A stretch of 7,766 nucleotides of DNA from Desulfobulbaceae bacterium. Lineage in GTDB: Bacteria; Desulfobacterota; Desulfobulbia; Desulfobulbales; DAOVSZ01. How positions within the stretch are numbered: the first letter of the stretch is position 1; every line of letters starts with the position of its first letter. Made by a program: the position numbers and the translations under genes. The stretch covers positions 1-7,766 of the forward strand of contig DAOVSZ010000120.1 of assembly GCA_030627725.1 (NCBI GenBank), given 5' to 3'. The notes beneath the pieces are model-generated. The model saw nothing but the letters and a program-made list of their open reading frames with translations, ran no database searches and was not told the origin of the DNA. Of the stretch, positions 1 through 6,225 are shown one piece after another.

Positions 1-1
1 G

Positions 2-520
2 ACCCTTGGCCGCACCTTTGATGAGATAACTTTTGCCTCAGGTCTTGTTCAGGGCGGACCTCCATCAGCCAAAAGCGGCGCTGAAGGGAACCATTCCTCA
101 TTTGCCGAGGCTCTGCAGGCGGAGTCTCCGACAACCACTGCCCCAGCTTCATCGGTCGGCGCCGGGAGCAACAAGGCCGTTGTCCCATTTTCCGACCTTT
201 CAGTAGAAAAGGCCCCGGGAGAAAGCAGCTATACCGTGGGAGAACTTTTTACCCGGAAGGCGGAATTAAGCGGCAAACAGGTTGCGGTCCGCGGCAAGGT
301 GATGAAAGTCTCTTTAAAGATTATGGGCAAAAACTGGCTGCACATCCAGGACGGTTCCGGCGATCCGGCACAGAATACACACGACCTGGTTGTGACCACG
401 GATGCAGTCCCGGAGAAAGACTCTGTTGTCATCGCGCTAGGGATACTTGCAGCTGACAAAGATTTCGGGGCAGGATATAAATATTCGGCGATTATTGAAG
501 ATGCCCAGATAACCCAATAA
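2..520 (+). CDS. NrfJ-like OB-fold protein, 5'-truncated
   Basis: The frame is open from base 2 to the TAA at 518-520, giving 172 residues with no start in the window, so the N-terminus is missing. The first residues (TLGRTFDEITFASGLV) resemble the end of the first domain of NrfJ-like proteins, which usually reads like TLNRTFDVIYFV. A low-complexity linker rich in Ser, Ala, Pro and Thr follows (about residues 18-75). Then comes an OB-fold domain (about 79-172) with the family signature MGKNWLHIQDGSGD at 108-121 and DKDFGAGYKYSAIIEDA near the end. An internal GTG at 236 could be taken for a start, but the coding continues upstream without interruption. NrfJ was named from a nitrite reductase operon; many relatives carry a signal peptide and are annotated only as DNA- or nucleotide-binding proteins. 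Their function is not established. The family call is fairly secure; a role in nitrite reduction here is not supported by any neighbour. Confidence 0.8.
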   Translation, partial: TLGRTFDEITFASGLVQGGPPSAKSGAEGNHSSFAEALQAESPTTTAPASSVGAGSNKAVVPFSDLSVEKAPGESSYTVGELFTRKAELSGKQVAVRGKVMKVSLKIMGKNWLHIQDGSGDPAQNTHDLVVTTDAVPEKDSVVIALGILAADKDFGAGYKYSAIIEDAQITQ

Positions 521-585
521 GACGCTTCACAGAACGGTTACAATCAATCCGGCAATCCGGACAAACACGCACCAGGCAGATGCTG

Positions 586-1515
586 ATGAAGATCGTTGTC
601 ATAGGTCCCGGGGCGCTGGGCTGTCTTCTGGCAGCCTCCATTGCGATCAGAACAGACCATGAGATCTGGCTGCTGGACCATGATCCGGACCGGGCCACCC
701 AGCTCTCTAAGCGTGGCCTGCTGCTTGAGGAAAACGGTCATCGTCTGAACTGTCCGATCAAGGCGACAGCAGATCCGGCTGAAATCGGGGCGGCTGACAT
801 TATTTTTCTCAGCGTCAAATCGCACGCCGTGGCAGAAGTCCTTTCGAAGGTCTCTTTTCTTTTATCAGAAAAATGCCTGCTCCTTGCCCTGCAGAACGGC
901 ATCGGTCATCTCGATATTTTACAGGAGAGAATGCATTCCAATTGCTGGGCAATAGGAGTGACCGCCCAAGGCGCGACCCTGACCGGGACCGGGAGCATCC
1001 ATCATGCAGGTCGGGGTATTTCCAGGATCGGGTTTCTGCATGCAGCAGACGATCATGCTTCCGTACTCCTTAAAAAGACCGCTGCTCTGCTCAACATGGC
1101 CGGGATTGAGACAGAGACCGTACCCAACATCCTGGACCATGTCTGGGACAAGCTTCTGGTGAATGTCGGCATCAATGCCCTCACGGCCGTTTCCGGCTGC
1201 CAGAACGGCGAGCTTCCAGAGTCTCCATCTTTGCGGAAACGGCTTACCGACGCTGTCAATGAGGCCGCTTCAGTTGCCCGTGCCAAGGGGGTCCGAATAG
1301 GTGCAGATCCAGTTGCCGCCACCATCGAAGTCTGCCGCGCTACAGCAAAAAACATCTCCTCCATGCTCCAGGATATCCGCAGGCAACGCTTCACTGAGAT
1401 CGATGCCATCAACGGCGCTGTGGTGCATGAAGCTCGACTTCTCGGCATCCCGGTTCCTGAAAACGAACGTCTTGTGCGCGAGGTTAAAAATCTGGAGGCG
1501 CATTTTATCCCATAA
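586..1515 (+). CDS. panE: 2-dehydropantoate 2-reductase (ketopantoate reductase)
   Basis: It reduces ketopantoate to pantoate with NADPH in the cytoplasm, the step of pantothenate and coenzyme A synthesis that precedes condensation with beta-alanine. The N-terminal Rossmann domain opens with MKIVVIGPGALG (G7, G9, G12, the dinucleotide-binding loop). The conserved Asn lies in LQNGIG (N104). The C-terminal helical domain carries the likely catalytic Lys in VWDKLLVNVGINALTA (K189) and the catalytic Glu in TEIDAINGAVV (E271). Length of 309 residues is typical. An ATG at 580 is in frame two codons upstream, but the AGG at 574-576 is only 3 nt from it and 9 nt from the ATG at 586, and MKI is the usual family start. 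The gap to the upstream OB-fold gene is about 65 nt with no terminator seen, so they may share a transcript. Related KPR-fold reductases with other substrates exist, so substrate identity is inferred. Confidence 0.9.
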   Translation: MKIVVIGPGALGCLLAASIAIRTDHEIWLLDHDPDRATQLSKRGLLLEENGHRLNCPIKATADPAEIGAADIIFLSVKSHAVAEVLSKVSFLLSEKCLLLALQNGIGHLDILQERMHSNCWAIGVTAQGATLTGTGSIHHAGRGISRIGFLHAADDHASVLLKKTAALLNMAGIETETVPNILDHVWDKLLVNVGINALTAVSGCQNGELPESPSLRKRLTDAVNEAASVARAKGVRIGADPVAATIEVCRATAKNISSMLQDIRRQRFTEIDAINGAVVHEARLLGIPVPENERLVREVKNLEAHFIP

Positions 1516-1520
1516 ATTCC

Positions 1521-1550
1521 TTGACAGAAGGTTTCCCGCCTGTCTATATA
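1521..1550 (+). promoter_or_regulatory. sigma70-type promoter for metK
   Basis: A perfect -35 box TTGACA (1521-1526) is followed after 18 nt by TATATA (1545-1550), a 4 of 6 match to the -10 consensus. It begins 6 nt after the panE stop codon. Transcription would start near 1557 and give a metK leader of about 160 nt. A second TTGACA at 1559-1564 has no -10 box at a suitable distance. Confidence 0.6.
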
Positions 1551-1647
1551 CCTAGTTTTTGACATTTTTTACTTGCTCTCGGTCTCCTGCTCATCCTTAC
1601 TTCAGATGACACCATGGAGCCGCTTCCACTTTGCGAAAAAGTTACTA

Positions 1648-1696
1648 AGGGACGGGAATTAAATAACTTGAACAAAATTATTTAATGTACGTTCCT
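1648..1696 (+). promoter_or_regulatory. long hairpin / inverted repeat in the metK leader
   Basis: A perfect 9-bp inverted repeat ATTAAATAA (1658-1666) / TTATTTAAT (1678-1686) encloses an 11-nt loop. Outside it, after a 3x3 internal loop, AGGGACG (1648-1654) pairs with CGTTCCT (1690-1696), 7 bp with one G-U pair. The structure ends 9 nt before the metK Shine-Dalgarno sequence. It could be a DNA operator, since methyl-cycle genes are often controlled by dyad-binding repressors such as SahR or MetJ, or an RNA control element. No U-tract follows, so it is not a terminator. I could not match it to a known SAM riboswitch class. The dyad is seen directly; a regulatory role is inferred. Confidence 0.5.
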
Positions 1697-1704
1697 AAAC
1701 ATCT

Positions 1705-1711
1705 TAAGGAG
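1705..1711 (+). promoter_or_regulatory. strong ribosome binding site of metK
   Basis: TAAGGAG, a near-perfect Shine-Dalgarno sequence, lies 5 nt before the ATG at 1717 and fixes the metK start. It is complementary to the pyrimidine-rich TCCTTA at 1594-1599 and partly to TCTCCT at 1583-1588 in the same leader. Confidence 0.85.
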
Positions 1712-1716
1712 AAAAA

Positions 1717-2880
1717 ATGGCTACACATCTTTTTACATCAGAGTCTGTATCCGAAGGCCATCCGGACAAGGTTGCAGACCAGATTTCAGATGCAATTCTC
1801 GACGCTATCCTGGAACAGGACAAAAACTCCCGGGTCGCATGCGAGACAATGGTGACAACAGGCATGGCGATAATCGCGGGCGAGATCACCACCTCGGCCT
1901 GGGTCGATATGCCCCAGGTTGTGCGCGAGACCATAAAGGAAATCGGTTATAATTCATCGGAAATGGGCTTTGATTACAAATCGTGCGCCGTCCTCACCAG
2001 CATTGACAAACAGTCTGCCGACATCGCTCAGGGTGTTGATGAGGGAACCGGTGTTGACCTTGACCAGGGCGCAGGCGACCAGGGGTTGATGTTCGGATAT
2101 GCCTGCACCGAGACAAAGGTGCTTATGCCGATGCCCATTACCTACGCCCACCGGCTGACCAAGAGGCAGGCCGAGGTCAGAAAGGCAGGCCGCCTGCCAT
2201 GGCTTCGCCCTGATGCCAAAAGCCAGGTCACGATTGAATATCAAGACCACAAGGCGAAACGCGTGGAAGCAGTCGTTCTTTCCACCCAGCACAGCCCTGA
2301 TGTGGATTACGAAGACTTAAAGGAAGGGGTGATGGAGGAGATCATCAAGCCGATCATCCCGGAAAACATGGTTGACGCCAATACCAAGTATTTTATCAAT
2401 CCGACCGGCAGATTTGTTATCGGCGGGCCGGTTGGCGACTGCGGCGTTACCGGCCGCAAAATCATTGTCGATACCTATGGCGGCATGGGATCGCACGGGG
2501 GCGGCGCTTTTTCCGGCAAGGACCCTTCCAAGGTTGACCGGTCCTCCTCGTACATGGGCCGTTATGTCGCCAAAAATATCGTCGCAGCCGGTCTGGCCAG
2601 TGCAGTCGAGGTCCAGATCGCCTATGCCATCGGTATCTCCCAACCGGTATCCATCAATGTTGTCTCCTTCGGCACAGGCAAGATCAGCGATGACAAGATA
2701 AAAAAACTGATCACCCAGATATTTGACCTCAGACCAAAGGCCATTATCCAGCACCTGGATCTTTTGCGCCCCATTTATCGCAAAACTGCGGCATACGGGC
2801 ATTTCGGCCGTGAACGGACTGAATTTACCTGGGAAAAAACAGACAAGGCGGCAGAGTTGAAAGAGGCGGCCGGACTTTAG
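1717..2880 (+). CDS. metK: S-adenosylmethionine synthetase (methionine adenosyltransferase)
   Basis: It makes S-adenosylmethionine from ATP and methionine, with hydrolysis of the tripolyphosphate formed, in the cytoplasm; the enzyme is normally a tetramer needing Mg2+ and K+. The 387-residue protein is full length. It shows the N-terminal SEGHPDK (12-18, H15 and D17), signature 1 GAGDQGLMFGYA (118-129), FINPTGRFVIGGP (226-238) and the glycine-rich phosphate loop GGGAFSGKDPSKVDRS (261-276), where most bacteria have PTKVDRS. The start is fixed by TAAGGAG 5 nt upstream. It has its own promoter and a long structured leader, and is followed by ahcY, the next methyl-cycle enzyme on the product side. 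The family assignment is beyond reasonable doubt. Confidence 0.98.
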   Translation: MATHLFTSESVSEGHPDKVADQISDAILDAILEQDKNSRVACETMVTTGMAIIAGEITTSAWVDMPQVVRETIKEIGYNSSEMGFDYKSCAVLTSIDKQSADIAQGVDEGTGVDLDQGAGDQGLMFGYACTETKVLMPMPITYAHRLTKRQAEVRKAGRLPWLRPDAKSQVTIEYQDHKAKRVEAVVLSTQHSPDVDYEDLKEGVMEEIIKPIIPENMVDANTKYFINPTGRFVIGGPVGDCGVTGRKIIVDTYGGMGSHGGGAFSGKDPSKVDRSSSYMGRYVAKNIVAAGLASAVEVQIAYAIGISQPVSINVVSFGTGKISDDKIKKLITQIFDLRPKAIIQHLDLLRPIYRKTAAYGHFGRERTEFTWEKTDKAAELKEAAGL

Positions 2881-2882
2881 GC

Positions 2883-2915
2883 ACTGCGAACAGACCAAGG
2901 CCTTTTCTGTTCAGT
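2883..2915 (+). repeat. inverted repeat just after metK stop
   Basis: ACTGCGAACAG (2883-2893) pairs with CTGTTCAGT (2907-2915) over 9 bp if the CG at 2887-2888 is bulged out; the loop is 13 nt and contains the palindrome AAGGCCTT. No run of T follows, so it is not a terminator by itself. It stands directly before the terminator-like hairpin at 2937-2959 and may be part of a metK 3' end or an ahcY leader. Confidence 0.4.
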
Positions 2916-2936
2916 TCATAAACTCGAAGCATAAAC

Positions 2937-2967
2937 GCCGGGCTTGTTTCAAGCCCGGCTTTCATTT
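2937..2967 (+). terminator. intrinsic terminator-like hairpin between metK and ahcY
   Basis: A perfect 9-bp GC-rich stem, GCCGGGCTT (2937-2945) and AAGCCCGGC (2951-2959), has the loop GTTTC and is followed by TTTCATTT. This is a good rho-independent terminator with a slightly broken T-tract. It ends about 30 nt before the preferred ahcY start, which leaves no room for a promoter between them. It must therefore be read through, or act as an attenuator in the ahcY leader. Confidence 0.75.
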
Positions 2968-2996
2968 ATAGCATCCGGACAATGGAGAAAACTCAA

Positions 2997-4412
2997 ATGA
3001 GCGCTACATCAACAAAAAACGACTATAAGGTTGCGGATATTAACCTCGCTGAATGGGGCCGCAAGGAAATTGCAATCGCAGAGACGGAGATGCCGGGGCT
3101 TATGGCCCTGCGAAAAGAATACGCGGGAAAAGAACCGCTTGCAGGGGCTCGGATTATGGGATCACTGCATATGACGATCCAGACCGCTGTGCTGATTGAG
3201 ACACTGGTAAAACTTGGAGCAGAAGTCCGCTGGGCGTCCTGCAACATTTTTTCAACCCAGGACCATGCCGCAGCCGCCATTGCAGCCGGTAACATCCCGG
3301 TTTATGCCTGGAAAGGCGAGACCATTGAGGAATACTGGTGGTGCACTGAAAAGGCTATTACCTGGCCTGACGGGAAGGGGCCCAATATGGTCCTGGATGA
3401 CGGCGGCGACGCTACTCTGCTGCTCCACAAGGGAGTCGAATTTGAAAAGGCCGGTTCCGTGCCGGAACCCACAGAAAGCGACAACGAAGAATGGTCTGCG
3501 GTTTTAAGCTTGCTGCAACGAACCTTTGAGAAAGATGATCAAAAGTGGTCCGATATGGCGGCCAATATCCGCGGGGTCACTGAAGAGACCACCACCGGGG
3601 TCCATCGCCTCTACCATATGGAAAAGGAAGGATCTCTTCTTTTCTCGGCCATGAACGTGAACGACTCGGTGACCAAATCCAAGTTTGACAACCTGTACGG
3701 TTGCCGAGAATCTTTACTCGACGGCATCAAGCGGGCCACCGATGTCATGGTGGCTGGGAAGATTGCCGTAGTGCTCGGGTATGGAGATGTAGGAAAAGGC
3801 TGTGCCCAAGCCTTTCGAGGCATGGGGGCAACGGTCTGGGTGACGGAAATTGACCCTATCTGTGCTTTGCAGGCAGCAATGGAGGGGTATCGGGTGGTCG
3901 AGATGAATGATGTCGCATCCCAGGGTAATATCTTTGTCACTAGCACCGGCAATGTCAATGTGATCAATCACGATCACATGGCTGCCATGAAAGATCAGGC
4001 CATTGTCTGTAACATCGGTCATTTTGACTCTGAAATCGAAATAAGTTCGTTGCGTCAATACCAATGGGAAAATATCAAACCTCAAGTGGATCATGTCATC
4101 TTTCCGGATGGCAAACGGATAATCGTTCTCGCCGAAGGGAGACTGGTTAATCTTGGCTGCGCCACCGGTCATCCGAGCTTTGTGATGTCCGCCTCATTTA
4201 CAAACCAGATTTTGGCACAGATCGAACTGTTTACCAATCCACAGCAGTACGAAAACAAGGTCTATGTGCTGCCCAAGATCTTAGACGAAAAGGTCGCGAC
4301 GCTCCATCTCAAGAAGATTGGAGTGAACCTGACCACTTTGACCAAAGAACAGGCCGACTACATCGATGTACCGGTTGAAGGTCCGTACAAACCGGAATAT
4401 TATAGATATTAA
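2997..4412 (+). CDS. ahcY: adenosylhomocysteinase (S-adenosyl-L-homocysteine hydrolase)
   Basis: It splits S-adenosylhomocysteine reversibly into adenosine and homocysteine with a bound NAD+, which relieves product inhibition of methyltransferases. Visible motifs, numbered from the ATG at 2997: LHMT (H58), CNIFSTQDHAAAAIA (82-96), LDDGGD (133-138), TEETTTGVH (195-203), TKSKFDNLYGCRESL (226-240, with K227, D231 and C236 matching known active-site residues), the NAD-binding GYGDVGKG (261-268), GHPSFVMSASF, and the C-terminal KPEYYRY tail whose Lys and Tyr reach the neighbouring subunit's NAD. At 471 residues it is the longer bacterial form with an insert at about 145-185. An in-frame ATG at 2982 would add five residues, but GGAG at 2984-2987 sits 9 nt before the ATG at 2997, making the latter the better start. 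It follows metK by 116 nt, across a terminator-like hairpin. Confidence 0.97.
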   Translation: MSATSTKNDYKVADINLAEWGRKEIAIAETEMPGLMALRKEYAGKEPLAGARIMGSLHMTIQTAVLIETLVKLGAEVRWASCNIFSTQDHAAAAIAAGNIPVYAWKGETIEEYWWCTEKAITWPDGKGPNMVLDDGGDATLLLHKGVEFEKAGSVPEPTESDNEEWSAVLSLLQRTFEKDDQKWSDMAANIRGVTEETTTGVHRLYHMEKEGSLLFSAMNVNDSVTKSKFDNLYGCRESLLDGIKRATDVMVAGKIAVVLGYGDVGKGCAQAFRGMGATVWVTEIDPICALQAAMEGYRVVEMNDVASQGNIFVTSTGNVNVINHDHMAAMKDQAIVCNIGHFDSEIEISSLRQYQWENIKPQVDHVIFPDGKRIIVLAEGRLVNLGCATGHPSFVMSASFTNQILAQIELFTNPQQYENKVYVLPKILDEKVATLHLKKIGVNLTTLTKEQADYIDVPVEGPYKPEYYRY

Positions 4413-4416
4413 GGAC

Positions 4417-4451
4417 TTAGGCAGAAGTTAGAAGTGAGAAGGCAGAAGGAA
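4417..4451 (+). repeat. degenerate heptanucleotide tandem repeat
   Basis: Right after the ahcY stop the sequence can be cut into 7-nt units: TTAGGCA, GAAGTTA, GAAGTGA, GAAGGCA, GAAGGAA. Four consecutive units start with GAAG (4424-4451). The last runs into the 5' arm of the terminator. It is non-coding and short, and no function can be assigned. Confidence 0.5.
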
Positions 4452-4480
4452 AAGAGCCCATTTTGGGCTCTTTTTTATTT
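4450..4480. terminator. bidirectional intrinsic terminator between ahcY and birA
   Basis: AAAAGAGCCC (4450-4459) and GGGCTCTTTT (4465-4474) form a 10-bp stem with loop ATTTT, followed on the + strand by a run of T (4471-4476, then ATTT). On the - strand the stem is followed by TTTTCC. It ends ahcY, and the convergent selD-glycosyltransferase-birA operon can end here too; the birA TAA stop lies at the edge of the stem (4475-4477). Confidence 0.9.
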
Positions 4481-5272
4481 TGAAGCCAGATTAATATCAC
4501 CGGACAGGACCTGATGGACGCTTCCTGCGCTGTCCTGAACATGCAGGACGCCGTTCTCATCAGGGCCGAGCGAGATGCCGCTAACAACGCGACCGCCGAC
4601 CTCAACACAGGAGATCTCTTTTCCCTTGATCCCGTCTCGTTCTCGCCACTCGGCAAGGATTTCCGGAAAATCATCTTCTTCCATCCGGGCCACCACCTCT
4701 TCGACCTCCTGAACAATTGCGGTCAGGAGAGCACTCCGAGAAAAAATTCTGCCCGAGGCAGCAAGAAGAGAGGTTGCTCTCTCGGCAAGAGAGCCGGAAA
4801 AGGCTTCCTCAGGTGTGGTGATGTTCAAGCCTATCCCAAGGACCACCATGGCTGGTCCAGTCGTTGCCATCGTGTCTGTTTCTGTGAGAATACCGCCGCA
4901 TTTGCGGTTTTTCAGGAGAATATCGTTGGGCCATTTCAAACCCGGAGAAAGCCCGGTCTCTCTCTCTATCGCCTTACAGACAGCCAGGCCTGCGCCAAGG
5001 GTGATTTTCGGCAGATCAGCAGGAAGAAGCTTTGGACGGAGGATGATCGAAAAGTAGAGTCCAGCGCCAGTTGGCGACTCCCATGTCTTGCCCAGCCTCC
5101 CCCTGCCCTTGCTCTGTGTCTCCGCAATAACAAGCGTGCCTGTGACAGCTCCCTGCCGTCCCTTTTTCATTGCCAGGGTGTTGGTGGAATCGACGGATTC
5201 AATAGAGATCACATTTCTCTCTTCCAGCCGACCCGAGCTGATCATCTTTTTCCATTGTTCATCCATGTGCAT
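4475..5272 (-). CDS. birA: biotin--[acetyl-CoA-carboxylase] ligase, without DNA-binding domain
   Basis: It activates biotin with ATP to biotinyl-AMP and transfers it to a lysine of a carboxyl carrier protein such as AccB. Motifs of the 265-residue protein: DSTN (28-31), the biotin/adenylate loop GRGRLGKTW (56-64), KWPND (113-117), CGGILTE (125-131) and GIGLN (146-150). The C-terminal part from about 216 fits the small SH3-like domain. Only about 20 residues precede the catalytic domain, so the winged-helix domain of E. coli BirA is absent; the protein should be a plain ligase, not a biotin operon repressor. GGAG lies 7 nt before the ATG at 5272; a second ATG follows two codons later. It is the last gene of a - strand operon, 14 nt after the glycosyltransferase, and its stop codon lies in the terminator. 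Confidence 0.94.
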   Translation of the reverse strand: MHMDEQWKKMISSGRLEERNVISIESVDSTNTLAMKKGRQGAVTGTLVIAETQSKGRGRLGKTWESPTGAGLYFSIILRPKLLPADLPKITLGAGLAVCKAIERETGLSPGLKWPNDILLKNRKCGGILTETDTMATTGPAMVVLGIGLNITTPEEAFSGSLAERATSLLAASGRIFSRSALLTAIVQEVEEVVARMEEDDFPEILAEWRERDGIKGKEISCVEVGGRVVSGISLGPDENGVLHVQDSAGSVHQVLSGDINLASK

Positions 5273-5286
5273 TTACGGTCTCCAGG

Positions 5287-6225
5287 CTACATAATGCCGT
5301 CCAGCATTGTCTGCACCCGATGCTGATAGGTATGCTCGGAAAGGGCCCTTTCCCGTGCCTTCCTTGCCATGGATTGAGCCCGGTCGCTGTCACCAAGAAT
5401 CTCTTTTGCCTTTTGGATCATCTCTTCCGGGTCTTTATACACCGCAATTTCCCTTTCCGGTTCAAAATATTCTTCGATCCCTTCACAATATTCCACCAGC
5501 TGAGGAATTTCATAGCCGGCGCATTCAAAGGTCCGCATATTTGTTCCCTTGCGGACAACCTTGGCATGGATATTCAGAGAAATCCTGTGACGGGCATAGA
5601 TCAGACCCATCTTTTCATTTGCAATAGAGGGATGAAAACTTATCGGATATTTCCAGAACAGGGGATGGCGGAGAAAATAATTGCCAACGATCGTGCATCG
5701 AAATCCTGCCTGAAGAAGCGCCTGCAGCTGCCTGTCTCTTTTTTCGTCCCGGTTGCCGATAAAGCAGATATCGCGGTTTCTTCCGGAGGATGCGCAGGGA
5801 ACGTGAATGTCCGGAGAAAAAGCAAAGGGAAGGACCCCTCTCATGCGTTTTTTACCGACAGCTGCAACAAGCCCCTCTTCATAGCCCTGGTCCGAGACAA
5901 ATACCCTGCCGTAGGGAGAAAGCTCTCGTTCGGTAAACGTCGGGCCGTCGGTCAGCCAGATGATGTGGGTATCGCTGAACCGAAGCGCCTCGAACCCGGC
6001 AAAGTGGTTAATGAAGATGGCTGCGTCATAGTGAGCGTTGCGGATGGTATCGACGAGATTTTTCTTCCAGGCCGTTTTGTCGCGCCGGTAGTTAAGACTT
6101 CCCATGATACCGGTTGGATATGTATACACCCATTGCACATTGCCGGGAAAAAGTCCTTCGAGCGCCTGATAGACATATCGTGCCAGCCCGCCCTTCCATG
6201 GTTTGGCAACGAGCAGGACCTTCAC
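5287..6225 (-). CDS. CgeB-like glycosyltransferase, group 1 family
   Basis: This is probably a cytoplasmic glycosyltransferase with a GT-B fold; donor and acceptor are unknown. The 312-residue protein opens with a Rossmann-like strand, MKVLLVAKPWKGGLARYV. Its C-terminal half shows the pattern of the Glyco_trans_1_2 / CgeB group: CFIGNRDEKRDRQL (154-167), then GTNMRTFECAGYEIPQLVEY (227-246) and EGIEEYFEPEREIAVYKDPEEM (248-269), where a family member typically has a Glu-containing sugar-nucleotide binding segment. There is no signal peptide or membrane segment. Translation starts at a GTG that overlaps the selD stop codon by 4 nt (GTGA), with no good Shine-Dalgarno sequence, so it is probably coupled to selD. 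CgeB itself is a Bacillus spore-coat protein, but this group is widespread in non-sporulators for surface polysaccharide or protein glycosylation. Why it sits between selD and birA is not clear. Confidence 0.8.
   Translation of the reverse strand: MKVLLVAKPWKGGLARYVYQALEGLFPGNVQWVYTYPTGIMGSLNYRRDKTAWKKNLVDTIRNAHYDAAIFINHFAGFEALRFSDTHIIWLTDGPTFTERELSPYGRVFVSDQGYEEGLVAAVGKKRMRGVLPFAFSPDIHVPCASSGRNRDICFIGNRDEKRDRQLQALLQAGFRCTIVGNYFLRHPLFWKYPISFHPSIANEKMGLIYARHRISLNIHAKVVRKGTNMRTFECAGYEIPQLVEYCEGIEEYFEPEREIAVYKDPEEMIQKAKEILGDSDRAQSMARKARERALSEHTYQHRVQTMLDGIM

Noticed and set aside
236..520. OB-fold gene as a complete 94-residue protein starting at GTG 236
   Set aside because: The frame is open to the left edge, and the upstream residues match the end of a first NrfJ-like domain plus a linker.
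1521..1545. Terminator of panE formed by GACAG (1523-1527) and CTGTC (1540-1544)
   Set aside because: The stem is only 5 bp with a poor interior and no T-tract directly after it; the same bases make a better promoter.
2982..2996. Upstream ATG as the start of ahcY
   Set aside because: It has no ribosome binding site, and GGAG at 2984-2987 is correctly spaced for the ATG at 2997.
2881..2996. SAH riboswitch ahead of ahcY
   Set aside because: The spacer does not show the conserved SAH riboswitch core as I know it; only simple hairpins are visible.
4514..5326. Open frame on the + strand opposite birA
   Set aside because: It is rich in Cys, Arg and Ser with no domain pattern, while the opposite strand encodes a full biotin ligase with all motifs.
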